Shown one piece after another: positions 43,617-54,000 of a DNA stretch of 62,952 nucleotides. Within the stretch, counting starts at the first letter, position 1. Each line of letters begins with the position of its first letter. Under the pieces are notes generated by a model. It made no database searches. It saw only the letters and a list, made by a program, of their open reading frames with translations, and was not told the DNA's origin. The DNA lies in contig SXRM01000257.1 of the NCBI GenBank assembly GCA_005792545.1, positions 1 through 62,952 of the forward strand. The letters run 5' to 3'. Origin of the DNA: Pseudomonadota bacterium (GTDB lineage Bacteria > Myxococcota_A > UBA9042). The position numbers and the translations under genes were made by a program.

Positions 43617-45725
43617 ATGACCACTCGATTTGAGCGTGCCCAGCGTTGGGCACTGGGCCTGGCCACAGCGACACTGTTCGCCGCCGCGCCCGTCCAAGCC
43701 GCGGTGCCCGCGACCGCAACGTTGGAAGGCGTGCTGACTTCGGCTGGCGGGGGTCCCGCGGCGGACGGCAACTACACGTTGACTTTGGCGGTCTACGCCC
43801 AGCAGACCGGTGGCACCGCGGTGTGGACGGAGACGGCGGCAGTGGCAGCCAAGGGTGGCCAGTTCGGCTGGCAGCTCGGCAGCAAGACGCCGCTTTCCGC
43901 AACGGCACTCAACCTGTCTGCCGCGTGGCTCGGCGTCACCATCGGCTCCGACCCTGAGCTCGCACGCCAACCACTGGGTTCTGCGCTCTACGCCCAGCGT
44001 GCGGCCGTCGCAGACAGCGTAGACTGCTCCGGGTGCATCAAAGCAGGGGCATTGGACGGGGCGGTGCTGCAGCCGTACGCCAAGGCCGCCGACCTCGGCA
44101 ACTACGCCAAAGCATCGGATTTAAGCGGCTACGCCAAGGCGAGCGACCTTGGCGGCTTTGCCAAGACCTCGGACCTCGACGCCTACGCAAAAGTGGCTTC
44201 GCTCGCCGCGGTCGCTGCCAGCGGCAGCTTCAACGACCTTAAGGACAAGCCGGCGCTGGCGGATGTCGCCAAGACCGGCAACTACGGAGACTTGCTCAAC
44301 AAGCCCGTCACGGCCAAAATCGGATCCAGCTGTGGCAGCGGTTTGGTTCTCAACGGCTTCAAGGCCGACGGATCGCTGGACTGTGGCCCACTGCAGGTGC
44401 CAGCCGACGCCATCGACGAGATCTCCAATGGCTTGATTTGGAATCAGTTTATCGACTCGGCGCCAGGCGGCACCGGCATCAAGATTCCCGATGGCTTGGG
44501 CGCTGGCGTCTCGGACAGCATTGCATTCCCCGACATCGGCCTTGCGCAGGCCATCTGGGTCGAGGTCGACGTTTTCAACTCCGACCTGTCGCACATCACA
44601 GTCGAGTTGTTCGGACCCGGCATGAGCGCGCCTTATATCCTGTACAGCAAAAGCAAGACCGGCCAGAAGCTCAAAGCCGCGTTCAACAAGGACACGGCCA
44701 TCGTCCAAGGCGACATGAACAAGGACTGGATCGGCAAGAACATCAAGGGCACCTGGTCGATTACCGTCAAGGACCCCGTGGACAACCAACTGGGCCCAAC
44801 GGTCGACGGTGACTTCTCTTGGTCGCTACATATCCAGACGCTGTCCAATAAGAAGGTCCAGATCAAGGGCAACCTGTTGGTCGATGGCAGCGTCAAGGTC
44901 GGCGCCGACAGCGCGGACTGCACGGCGCTCAACGCCGGCGCAATTCGCTGGACTGGCACCGTGTTCCAAGGCTGCAACGGCAAGGTGTGGACCGGGTTGC
45001 AGGGCGCCGACGGCAGTTCGCCCGGCTCAGCGGCGTTGACCTGCAAGACGTTGCACAAAGAGTTTCCCAACTTGGGCGACGGCACCTACTGGCTCGACCC
45101 CAACGGCGGCAGCGCGGGCGACGCCTTTCAGGCCCCATGTAACATGACGCGCGACGGCGGCGGTTGGACCATGGGCGTCAAGATGTGGTACCAGAACGGG
45201 ATGAACGGCACGACGGGCGCGGTCGGCAGCATCGGCGACGCGCTGCAACTCAAAGGCAACCCGTGGAAGTTGTCAGACACCCAGATCAAGGAGATCATTG
45301 GCACCGACAACAACTTTGACGTCATGTTCGACCAGGCGAACTACAACACCAGCTACTCATCTGGCAACTACGAGTACGCGGTGTTGTACAACTACACGGC
45401 CACTTGGACCTGGGCAAAAGTCGTGCCGGCTTCCAGCACCACGACCAGCGTCAAATCGTATCGCATCAGCGATCAGGCGGTTGCCTGGACCGGGAATTTC
45501 CAGTGCGGCGACGTCGGCGGCTGGGGCATCAACTGTTACAACATCACCGCTGGCAGCAACCCGCAAGGCGGCGCCGGTTGCAACATCAACATGGGCACAG
45601 CCAGCAACGGCGGTTGGCACCATCTCTACATGGCCGAATCCAACACAGACACGTACATCTACTTGTGCAACGGCCCACAGCACAGCTCCGGCCACAACAT
45701 CAACCACCGCTACTGGTTCAGGTAG
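43617..45725 (+). CDS. Secreted protein with YAKASDL repeats, proprotein-convertase P-domain and fibrinogen-like C-terminal domain
   Basis: P-domain: IKIPDGLGAGVSDSIAFPDIGLAQ...ITVELFGPG...GTWSITVKDPVDNQLGPTVDGDFSWSLHI; FReD-like: CKTLHKEFPNLGDGTYWLDPNGG...APCNMTRDGGGWTMGVKMW. Confidence 0.78.
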   Translation: MTTRFERAQRWALGLATATLFAAAPVQAAVPATATLEGVLTSAGGGPAADGNYTLTLAVYAQQTGGTAVWTETAAVAAKGGQFGWQLGSKTPLSATALNLSAAWLGVTIGSDPELARQPLGSALYAQRAAVADSVDCSGCIKAGALDGAVLQPYAKAADLGNYAKASDLSGYAKASDLGGFAKTSDLDAYAKVASLAAVAASGSFNDLKDKPALADVAKTGNYGDLLNKPVTAKIGSSCGSGLVLNGFKADGSLDCGPLQVPADAIDEISNGLIWNQFIDSAPGGTGIKIPDGLGAGVSDSIAFPDIGLAQAIWVEVDVFNSDLSHITVELFGPGMSAPYILYSKSKTGQKLKAAFNKDTAIVQGDMNKDWIGKNIKGTWSITVKDPVDNQLGPTVDGDFSWSLHIQTLSNKKVQIKGNLLVDGSVKVGADSADCTALNAGAIRWTGTVFQGCNGKVWTGLQGADGSSPGSAALTCKTLHKEFPNLGDGTYWLDPNGGSAGDAFQAPCNMTRDGGGWTMGVKMWYQNGMNGTTGAVGSIGDALQLKGNPWKLSDTQIKEIIGTDNNFDVMFDQANYNTSYSSGNYEYAVLYNYTATWTWAKVVPASSTTTSVKSYRISDQAVAWTGNFQCGDVGGWGINCYNITAGSNPQGGAGCNINMGTASNGGWHHLYMAESNTDTYIYLCNGPQHSSGHNINHRYWFR

Positions 45726-45742
45726 CCAGGCAGACGGCGCTG

Positions 45743-45775
45743 GCGCCATCCGCAGGCAGCGAGCGGGTGGCGCCT
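45743..45775. terminator. Bidirectional terminator-like hairpin between convergent genes
   Basis: GGCGCCATCCGC-aggcagcga-GCGGGTGGCGCC; 12-bp stem with one G-U. Confidence 0.6.
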
Positions 45776-45795
45776 GGAGCGCGGTCGTTTCAGAT

Positions 45796-46662
45796 TCAGT
45801 TCTTGCGCAAGTGCAGCGGTAGCTCGGACCGCGAGATCGGCCGGCTCGGTCCGTCGGGCCCCCTGCCATAGCCGGTTGCGATTTCTTGGATGCGTTGGGA
45901 GCAGAACTGCGTCAGTTCGGCGCGCTGGTCCGGCGGCAACGGCGCAAACCGCGCTTGCACGCCGGCATACGTGCCGTCTTCGCCGGTCACCATTCGCTCG
46001 GCCAGGGCGTGCAAGATGAACTCTTCGTCGGTCTGCGGGTGGATGAGCACAATGTGCAAGCGCCGACCGACTTCGCAGCGGTGCTTTGGGCGCAAGAAAA
46101 TCGAACCGCCAGCAGCGCAGCGGTCCGCGAAGGCGGTCAGGCGGTCAACGCTCGCGGGTGCCACCTCGACGACGACTGGCCGCAGCTCAATCGTGCCGCG
46201 GGTGCTCAACATCGGCGCCTCGACGATTTCGCCCGCCTCGCGCATTTTCTTCAACATTTCACGGACATGTGGCGGTGGCAATTGGTCGCGCAAGTTCTGG
46301 CTGCTCTCACTGAAGCCTGCGCTGATGCGCTTGGCGCGCAGCGTCAAGACGAAAGCATCCCAAGTCGCCTGCATTTCCGCTGCGATGCCATAGAACTCCA
46401 GGCCCAGGCCGGTGCCGGTCGGCGACTGCAACTGGCTGCTGATAACGCGGCGGACGACCGCAAACGACTGCAGCATGGTTCCGCTCGGCAGCTCGACCTT
46501 GATTTGAATGACCTGGTTTTCCTTGAATGCCGGCGAGGCCATGCGCACGAACAGGCCCTTGCGCGAGACGTCGCCGGTCACAAAGTCCCGCCAGAGCCCG
46601 GCGGCAAACAGGCCGACCTTGAGCGCAACCGGGTGGCGCGTGAAGTTGCGGCTGCTGTGCAT
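45796..46662 (-). CDS. PilZ-domain protein
   Basis: FTRHPVALKVGLF...VTGDVSRKGLFVRMASP...GTGLGLEFYG. Confidence 0.75.
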   Translation of the reverse strand: MHSSRNFTRHPVALKVGLFAAGLWRDFVTGDVSRKGLFVRMASPAFKENQVIQIKVELPSGTMLQSFAVVRRVISSQLQSPTGTGLGLEFYGIAAEMQATWDAFVLTLRAKRISAGFSESSQNLRDQLPPPHVREMLKKMREAGEIVEAPMLSTRGTIELRPVVVEVAPASVDRLTAFADRCAAGGSIFLRPKHRCEVGRRLHIVLIHPQTDEEFILHALAERMVTGEDGTYAGVQARFAPLPPDQRAELTQFCSQRIQEIATGYGRGPDGPSRPISRSELPLHLRKN

Positions 46663-46956
46663 GGCGACCCTTTGTTGCTGCGCCTGTGCGCATTGGCCGT
46701 TTCGCGGCGGTTGGGGCTAGCCTTGCGCTCTGCGAAGGAGTAGCCCGCCAGCATCAGCTGCACGACGCTGCGCCGCCGCTGGCCGTGCAAGTCTAAGCGT
46801 CCCAACCGGCCATGCAATCCGCGGCACATGTCTGTCGCGGATATAACCGCTTCCGCATTGTGTTCGACAGACACCTTTTCAGGCCACACACTGTGGCTGC
46901 CGCTCGCCAACAGGCATCTGTCCACCATGCTAACAATTGTCAGGCGGCTGCTGCTG

Positions 46957-46980
46957 GCGCGCACACAATGCGCGCGTTTT
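46957..46980 (+). terminator. Candidate intrinsic terminator GCGCGC-acacaat-GCGCGC-GTTTT
   Basis: 6-bp GC stem followed by TTTT on + strand; no + strand gene upstream. Confidence 0.35.
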
Positions 46981-46989
46981 CCCAGGCAA

Positions 46990-47907
46990 CTACGGAAACT
47001 TCATGGATTTAATCCAGGCGTCGATCTGAACCCATGAGTCGCGTTTGTAAAGAATGTCGTGGCCCCACGTCGATTCAATGCGCACCGTCATGTTGGCACG
47101 CAGCGGCAGCTTTTGCAGGGACGCCCGCACCAGCGATGCCGGCACCGCGGAGTCATGATCGCCGTGCAGTAGCAACAGCGGACCCTGGTATTTGTTCCAA
47201 GCCTCGAACACCGGCAGATCCAGCAGTTGCGCAAAAAACTTGGGCGAGCGCACCTTGTCGGGCTCGTCCACGGCCTTGTTCAGGCGCGTGCGGGCCATCC
47301 ACGCCTCAGCTTCGCTCCGACAGGCGTCGGTCTTGCACAGCGCGCGCATCACGTCGTCCAGGGCATCGAGACCCCCCGACAGGTTGACGACGGCCGCGAT
47401 CTGCCCGGGGTTGGCATTGGCGTGCAGCACGGCCAACGCCGCCCCCGCCGAATGACCGACCAGCACGACCGGTCGTTTGCCAAACGCTGCGCGCACGCTC
47501 TGCACGATGGCCGCCAGCTCGCGCAGGCGATGGCTGAAGTCCAGGCGGCCAAACGCCGGCGTATCGCACAAGCGGTTGACGACAGTGACCGGCCGCACAA
47601 GCGTGAAATTGCCCGCGAACTTCTGCACGAACGACCGCCACGCGCGCGGGTCATGGGCTTGACAGGCCCCGCCATCGCCTTCGATGACGATGGCAACAGG
47701 CGCCGTCGCAATGTCGCCGATGTCTGGCGTCGCGGCCACCCACTGCAGTTGGTGACCCGCGAACGTGTAAGCGCCGTCGCTGACCTTGAAGTTGTGCAAC
47801 ACCACCGGAGGTCCGGCACAGCCGCCAACCAAGGCAGCCCACGCCAGCATACCCGCAGCCAGCGCGGCCGCCGCGGCGAATCGGCAATGGGCGGGCAAGC
47901 GGAACAT
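46990..47907 (-). CDS. Lipoprotein alpha/beta hydrolase
   Basis: Lipobox AALVGGC; GHSAGAALAVLHA; HGDHDSAVPASLV; GHDILYK. Confidence 0.82.
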   Translation of the reverse strand: MFRLPAHCRFAAAAALAAGMLAWAALVGGCAGPPVVLHNFKVSDGAYTFAGHQLQWVAATPDIGDIATAPVAIVIEGDGGACQAHDPRAWRSFVQKFAGNFTLVRPVTVVNRLCDTPAFGRLDFSHRLRELAAIVQSVRAAFGKRPVVLVGHSAGAALAVLHANANPGQIAAVVNLSGGLDALDDVMRALCKTDACRSEAEAWMARTRLNKAVDEPDKVRSPKFFAQLLDLPVFEAWNKYQGPLLLLHGDHDSAVPASLVRASLQKLPLRANMTVRIESTWGHDILYKRDSWVQIDAWIKSMKFP

Positions 47908-48067
47908 CGCGCTCCCAAAAGAGGCACCGCGGCATGGCAGCGGCGATGCGTGACTTTGCGGCAGCGCGACGTCGGGGTCAAGCACTGCGCCAGGCCGACC
48001 GCAGCTGCCGCCGGGCTTTGTCGTGGCCCAGGCCACCGGCACCACAGGCTGCGGGGCGTGGTCCACG

Positions 48068-51000
48068 TCAGAGCGGTTCAGTGCCCGGAATGGGCACGAC
48101 CTGGCCCTTGCTCTTGTTGACGGTGCCGTCTCCGAACTCGCCGTACCAGTTTAGGCCCCAACAACCGAGCGAGCCATCTGTGCGGACGGCGCAGCAGTGC
48201 TCGCGGCCACAGGCCAGGCGCGCCACCGAATGCACCGAGTGCACCGTTGCAGGCCGCAGGGTCTGCGGAAAGCCAAATGCCGGCTGCGACTCGCCATAAT
48301 TGTTGCTGCCCCAACACGACACGATGCCCTTGGTTTGCACCGCACAAACGTTGGTAAACCCACCCGACAACAGAGCGACTTTGTCGATGACCGGCACTTG
48401 GGGCGCCGCCGCGGCGGTATTGTACGTCAAAGGAAAGTAGTAGCCGGGCAGGCCGTATCCCGCATTGCCCGTCCAGCCATGCACGGCGCCTGCCGTGGTC
48501 AGGGCGAAAGTGGTGTGCAAATGGCTGGCCATGGCTGCTGTCGGGCCGGAGGTTGCGACCAACTGCGGGGTTGCGAGCGGGTTGTTGGTTGGCTTGTTGC
48601 CTAACAGGCCATTATCCATGCCCCAGCAGTACAGTGCGTTGGTTTTCGTTCGCGCGCAGGTGTGTGTTTCCGCCGCAACCATGCTGACGATGTCTCCCAG
48701 CCCCACCACCGCTACCGCATTGGCCTGGTAGGTTGGGGCTAGCGCTTGCACCTGGCCTGAGCCCAGCTGGCCCTTGTCGTTGCGGCCCCAGCAGTGCGCG
48801 CCATTGGACGGCCCCCATGCGCAAGCGTGATCGATGCCGACGGCTACGCCGGTCTTTGCTGCCACTCCAACCACTTCTACGGGCTTGTTTTGACTGGACC
48901 CGATCGGCACGGCTGCGCCCAAAGCCCCCGACATGTTGCTGCCCCAACAGTAGACCTTGCCGTCGGCCCGGACCGCACAGGCCTGGCTGTCGTTGGCCGC
49001 AATCGAAACTGCCTTGTCTCCGAGGCCGGTCACGGGCTTGAATGTGTTGTAATCGTTGCCTAGTGTCAGGCTGCCGCCGAGCTGACCGGACGAATTGCTG
49101 CCCGCGCACCACACGCTGGCGTCGGTCCTGATCACGCAACTGAAGCCCCAGCCGACGGCGACGTCCGTGGCGAACGGCGTCTTGCACTGACCCGCGGCGC
49201 ACACCTTGCCATTGCCGCCCATGCACGGCGTGCCGTCCTCGACGGCCGGGTGGCTGCACGCCCCGGACTTAACGTTGCACAAGTCCTGGGTGCAGTCGTC
49301 GCCGTCGGCGCAGGCTTCGAACAAGCTGCAGAGCGCCCCTTTGCTTGTCGCTGCCGACGGAGCAACCAGTATCGGGACGGCGCTTTGCACGCCCGGGCCA
49401 CTCTGGCCGGTGCCGAGTTCGCCAAAACTGCCGGCGCCCCAGCAGCGCACCTGACCGACCTTGTCGACTGCGCAGGTGTGATCGCCGCCCGCCGCTAGCC
49501 GCACGGTGTCGAACAGGTCAGCTACGGTGACTACGCCGCTGGCGTTGGCTTCGCCCTGGCCTAGCTGGCCGCTGGCGGCCGCGCCCCAGCACTTGACGGT
49601 TCCAAGCTCGCTGACACCGCACGCGTGCTGCCCGCCCGCTGCCAACGGGTTCAGCAAACCGGCTCCGCCCACCACAACGGGGAAGCCCTCCACGACCGCA
49701 GACGGGCTGCCGGTCACCTGGCCTTTGGCGTTGTCGCCCCAGCAACGCGGCTGGCCATCGGGACCTGTCGCACATGCGAAGGCATGACCGGCAGTTACCC
49801 ACTTCCAGGGCGATATCGCCTGCGCTGCTGGCTGCGGCAAGTGATTCTGCGCGTACTGACCCGTCAGCTGCTTGAGGTCGTTGTTGCCCCAGAAATAGGC
49901 AAAACCGCTGTCATTGCTCGCCAGCGAGAACTGGCCGCCGAGCGCCATTCTGCCGACTTTGGCGGTCGTCGGCTTGACGGCCAGCGCCAATGTTGGCTGG
50001 CACACCGGCGTGGAACTGGCCGCGCCGTTGCCGACCTCACCTAGGCTGTTGCTGCCCCAGCAGCGCACCTCTGTCGTGGCCTTGTCCATGGCGCACACAT
50101 GGGTCTTGCCCACCGCGACCACGCTGACATTGGACAATCCGGCGACCGTGATCGCTTTGGCCTGGTCGCCCGGTTGGCCGCCCAACTGGCACTTGTCGCC
50201 GCCGCCCCAGCACTGCACGGTGCCGGCCTTTTGCACGATGCAGGTGGTCGCGCCGCCCGCCGCGATCTGCACGGCATCTTTGGCGCCCACGACCAGATTG
50301 GGGCTGGCCAGGATGCCGCCAAAGGCGCCGGCGCCAATCTGGCCGTTGAGGTTGCGGCCCCAACACATGACCTGCCCGTCCGGGCGCAAGGCGCAGCTGT
50401 GCTCCAGGCCTGCGGCGACGTCGCTTGCCCACTTGCAAACCCCCTGGTGGCAAGCGTTGCCGCCGGTACAGGGCGACCCATCTTGGTCCGCCTTGTGCGT
50501 GCAAGCGCCGTTGGCATCGCAGCCGTCTTGGGTGCACGGGTTGCCGTCGTCGCAGTCGATCGTCTTGCATAGCGTGCCGCCGACCACCTTGCTGGTCGGT
50601 ACCACGGTTGCCCAGCCACGCGCGTAGTCATAGTCCCAGCCGCCGTCGTCCAAGCCGCCAAAACGGCCATTGCCCCAGCAGTGTATCTGGCCAACCGCAT
50701 CGCGCGCGCAGCTGAAGTCGTCGCCAACTGCCACTGACACGCACGGCGGCAGGTCCACGACTTGCCGCGGCGACAACTGCGTGCCGGTGCCGCCGTCACC
50801 CAGCTGTGCGTTGTCGTTATTGCCCCAGCACCACACGCTGCCGTCTTTGCGCACGGCGCAGGTGCTGCGGTATGCGGCGTCGAGGTGCCGCAGGTTGTCC
50901 AGGCCCGCAACGTTCTCCGGTTGCATCACGACGCCTTTGTCTGGACAGGGTTTGCCCGTGCCGTGTTGGCCGAATGAGCAACTGCCCCAGCAGCGCGCGG

Positions 51001-54000
51001 TGCCGTCCTGGAGCAGGGCGCAGCTGTGCTTTTCGCCGCTTGCGACCGCAATCGCCGGACCGACCGGGATCGTCTGCGGCGTCGCGTAGTGGTCGGGGGT
51101 GGTCTGGCCAGTTGCCATCTGCCCAAAGGTATTCCAGCCGGCGCACTTGACCACGCCGTCGACCAGCGCGCACAGGTGCCAGCCGCCGATGGCCACCGCG
51201 CTTGGCTTGCCGAATCCGGTCGGAACGGCAGGCGAAACGTACAGGGGCTTGGTGCTGCCCGTCCCGAACAATCCATAGGTGTTGAACCCTGAGCACCACA
51301 ACTCGCCGTTAGCCAGGCGGGCGCAGGCGTTGGACCAGCCCGCCGCGGCCTCGACCGCGTTGGCGATGCCTTTCATGGGCTTGGCAATCGCGATGACGCC
51401 CACTGCGGTCCCCAGGCCCAGGGTGTCGTAGTCGGTGTTCAGGCCCCAGCAGTACACCTGGCCGCCGGTGGTGGTGGCGCAGGCGCTCTTGTTGCCTGCG
51501 CTGACCTGCGCGGCGCCGGTCAGGCCCTGGACCAGGCCCGGCACTTTGTTGATGACCGGGTACCCACCGGCCGTACCGCTGGTGTCATTGCCCATTTGAC
51601 CGTGCTCGCCGTGGCCCCAGCACCACACTGTGCGATCGGCGCGCACGGCGCAGGCAAATTGGGTGCCTACGTCCAACTGCGTGGCCCACACGCACAGCCC
51701 GGCCGAGCAAAAGCGGTCCGTGGCACACGGCGTCGCGTCGGGCAAACTTGGGTTGGCGCAGCCCTTGGTCAGGTCGCATTTTTGATCCGTGCACGGGTCG
51801 CCGTCGTCGCACAGGGCATCGCTGGCCTTGAATTGGCAGCCCTTGACCGCGTCACAGCTGTCCACCGTACAAGCGACCTTGTCGTCGCAAACAATGGCGC
51901 TGCCGCCCTGACACTGTCCGTTGCTGCATGCGGTGCCGGTCAGGCACTGATTGGCATGGGTACAAGGCTTGCTGTTGTTGGCGGCGATGCAGCCGTTGTT
52001 GGGATCGCAGCTGTCGTCGGTGCAGGGATTGCCGTCGTCGCACGATGTCGCGACCCCTTTGCAGCCGCCATCGGTCGTGCAGCCGTCGCCGTTGGTGCAG
52101 GCATTGCCGTCGTCGCACTGGCCGGACTTGGCGGCGAACGTGCAGCCGATCTTGGCGTCGCAGCCGTCGTCCGTGCACAAGTTGTTGTCAAAACAGGTCT
52201 TGGGCTGGCCCTTGCATGCGCCGCTGCCGTCACAGGCGTCGCTTTGGGTGCATGCGTCGCTATCGTCGCAGCCGGTGCCCGCTTGGGTGCTGCCGATGAC
52301 CTTGCAGCCGGCCTTGGCATCGCAACCGTCGAGCGTGCACGGTTTGCCGTCGTCGCAGGACTTCGGTGCGCCCTTGCACGCACCCGTCTTGCAGCTGTCG
52401 GCGATCGTGCACGGATTGCTGTCGTCGCAGGCCTTGTCAAGGCCGGTGTGCGTGCAATTGCCGGTCTTGGCTGCGCACGCGTCCACCGTGCACGGTTCGC
52501 CGTCGTCGCAGTCGACCGGCTTGCCGCCGCAGCCGCTTTGCTTGCAGGTGTCGCTTTGGGTGCACAGGTTGCCGTCCGAGCACGGCTGGCCGTCGGCGAC
52601 GCTGGCGTTGACACAGCCGGTCAAGGCATTGCAGCTGTCGGTCGTGCACGGCTTGCCGTCATCGCAGGTCAGCTTGCTACCGGCACACATACCCGCGCCG
52701 CACACATCTGGCTGCGAGCAGAGGTCGCCGTCGTCGCACGCCGCCGTGCCCGCCACCGGCAAGTTCAAGCAGCCCTTGGTCGCGTCGCAGGTGTCCGCCG
52801 TGCAGCTGTTGGCGTCGTCGCAACTGGCGAGCTTGTGGCTACAGACACCGTTTTTGGCAAGGCAGGCGTCGGCGGTGCAGGGGTCGCCATCGTCGCAGTC
52901 CAGCGGCAGGCCGCTACACAAGCCGAGTTTGCAATGGTCCATCGGCGTGCACAGATTGCCGTCATCGCACGTGACGCCAGCTGCGACCGGCGTCGGCACG
53001 CATTTGCCCGATAGCGAAACGCACTGGTTCTTGAGGCACGCGCTGTCGTTCGCAGCGCTGCACTTGACCACGGTCGCGCTGGCCACTTCGCAGACGTACG
53101 GCGCCTGGGCCTTGTTGCAGTAGAGGGTACCATTGCACTTGGAAGCGTCGTCCTTGCCGTCGCAGTGCGGGTCGAGGTCGCAGGCGCAGATGTTCTTGCC
53201 CACGCTGCAGGCGCCAGCCACGCAGGTATCGTTGAGCGTGCACGGGTTGTCATCGCCGTTGCACCACTTGCCCTCGTACACCGCCGTCGGCTGACACTTG
53301 CCGTTTGCGGGGTTGCACAGGTTGCGCGTGCAAGGCAAACCGCCGTCGTCTGCACAGGTGACGACGGTGGCCAGGTTGACGACGCAGACGTTGTTCTTGG
53401 TGTCGCACGCCAACGTCCCGTTGCACGGATTGGAGTCGTCCTTCGGCGCGCAATCGGCCAATTGCTGGCACTGGCACACGTTGGCGCCCTGCTGGCACTT
53501 GCCGCCCAGGCAGCTGTCGTACGGCGTGCACGGGTTGCCATCGGCGTCGCAGGATCCGCCGCCATTGACCGGCGTCATCGCACACTTGCCGGTCGCGGCG
53601 TCGCACTGGTTCTGCAAACAGGTGTTGTCCTGCCCGAACGGGCACTGCACGATGGTCGCCGGATTGACGATGCACGCCTTGAGCACCGGGTTGCAATACA
53701 ACGTGCCGTTGCACAAGTCGCCGTCTTCGTACTTGCCGCAGTCCGCGTCACTTTGACACATGCACACGCTCTGCGAGGCCGTGCAGATACCGCTCTTGCA
53801 ATGATCGCCCTGGGTGCACTCGCTGCCGTCGGCGTCGCAGGTCGCGCCATCGGGCAGGACGACAGCGACGCACTTCCCCGTCTTGGGTGCGCACGCATGC
53901 TGGGTGCAACTGGTGTCGTCCACGCTCGGGCAGCTGACGACCGAAGCGGGATTCAACTCGCACACGTGCGGCAACTGCTTCAAGTTGCAGTACAGTAGCC

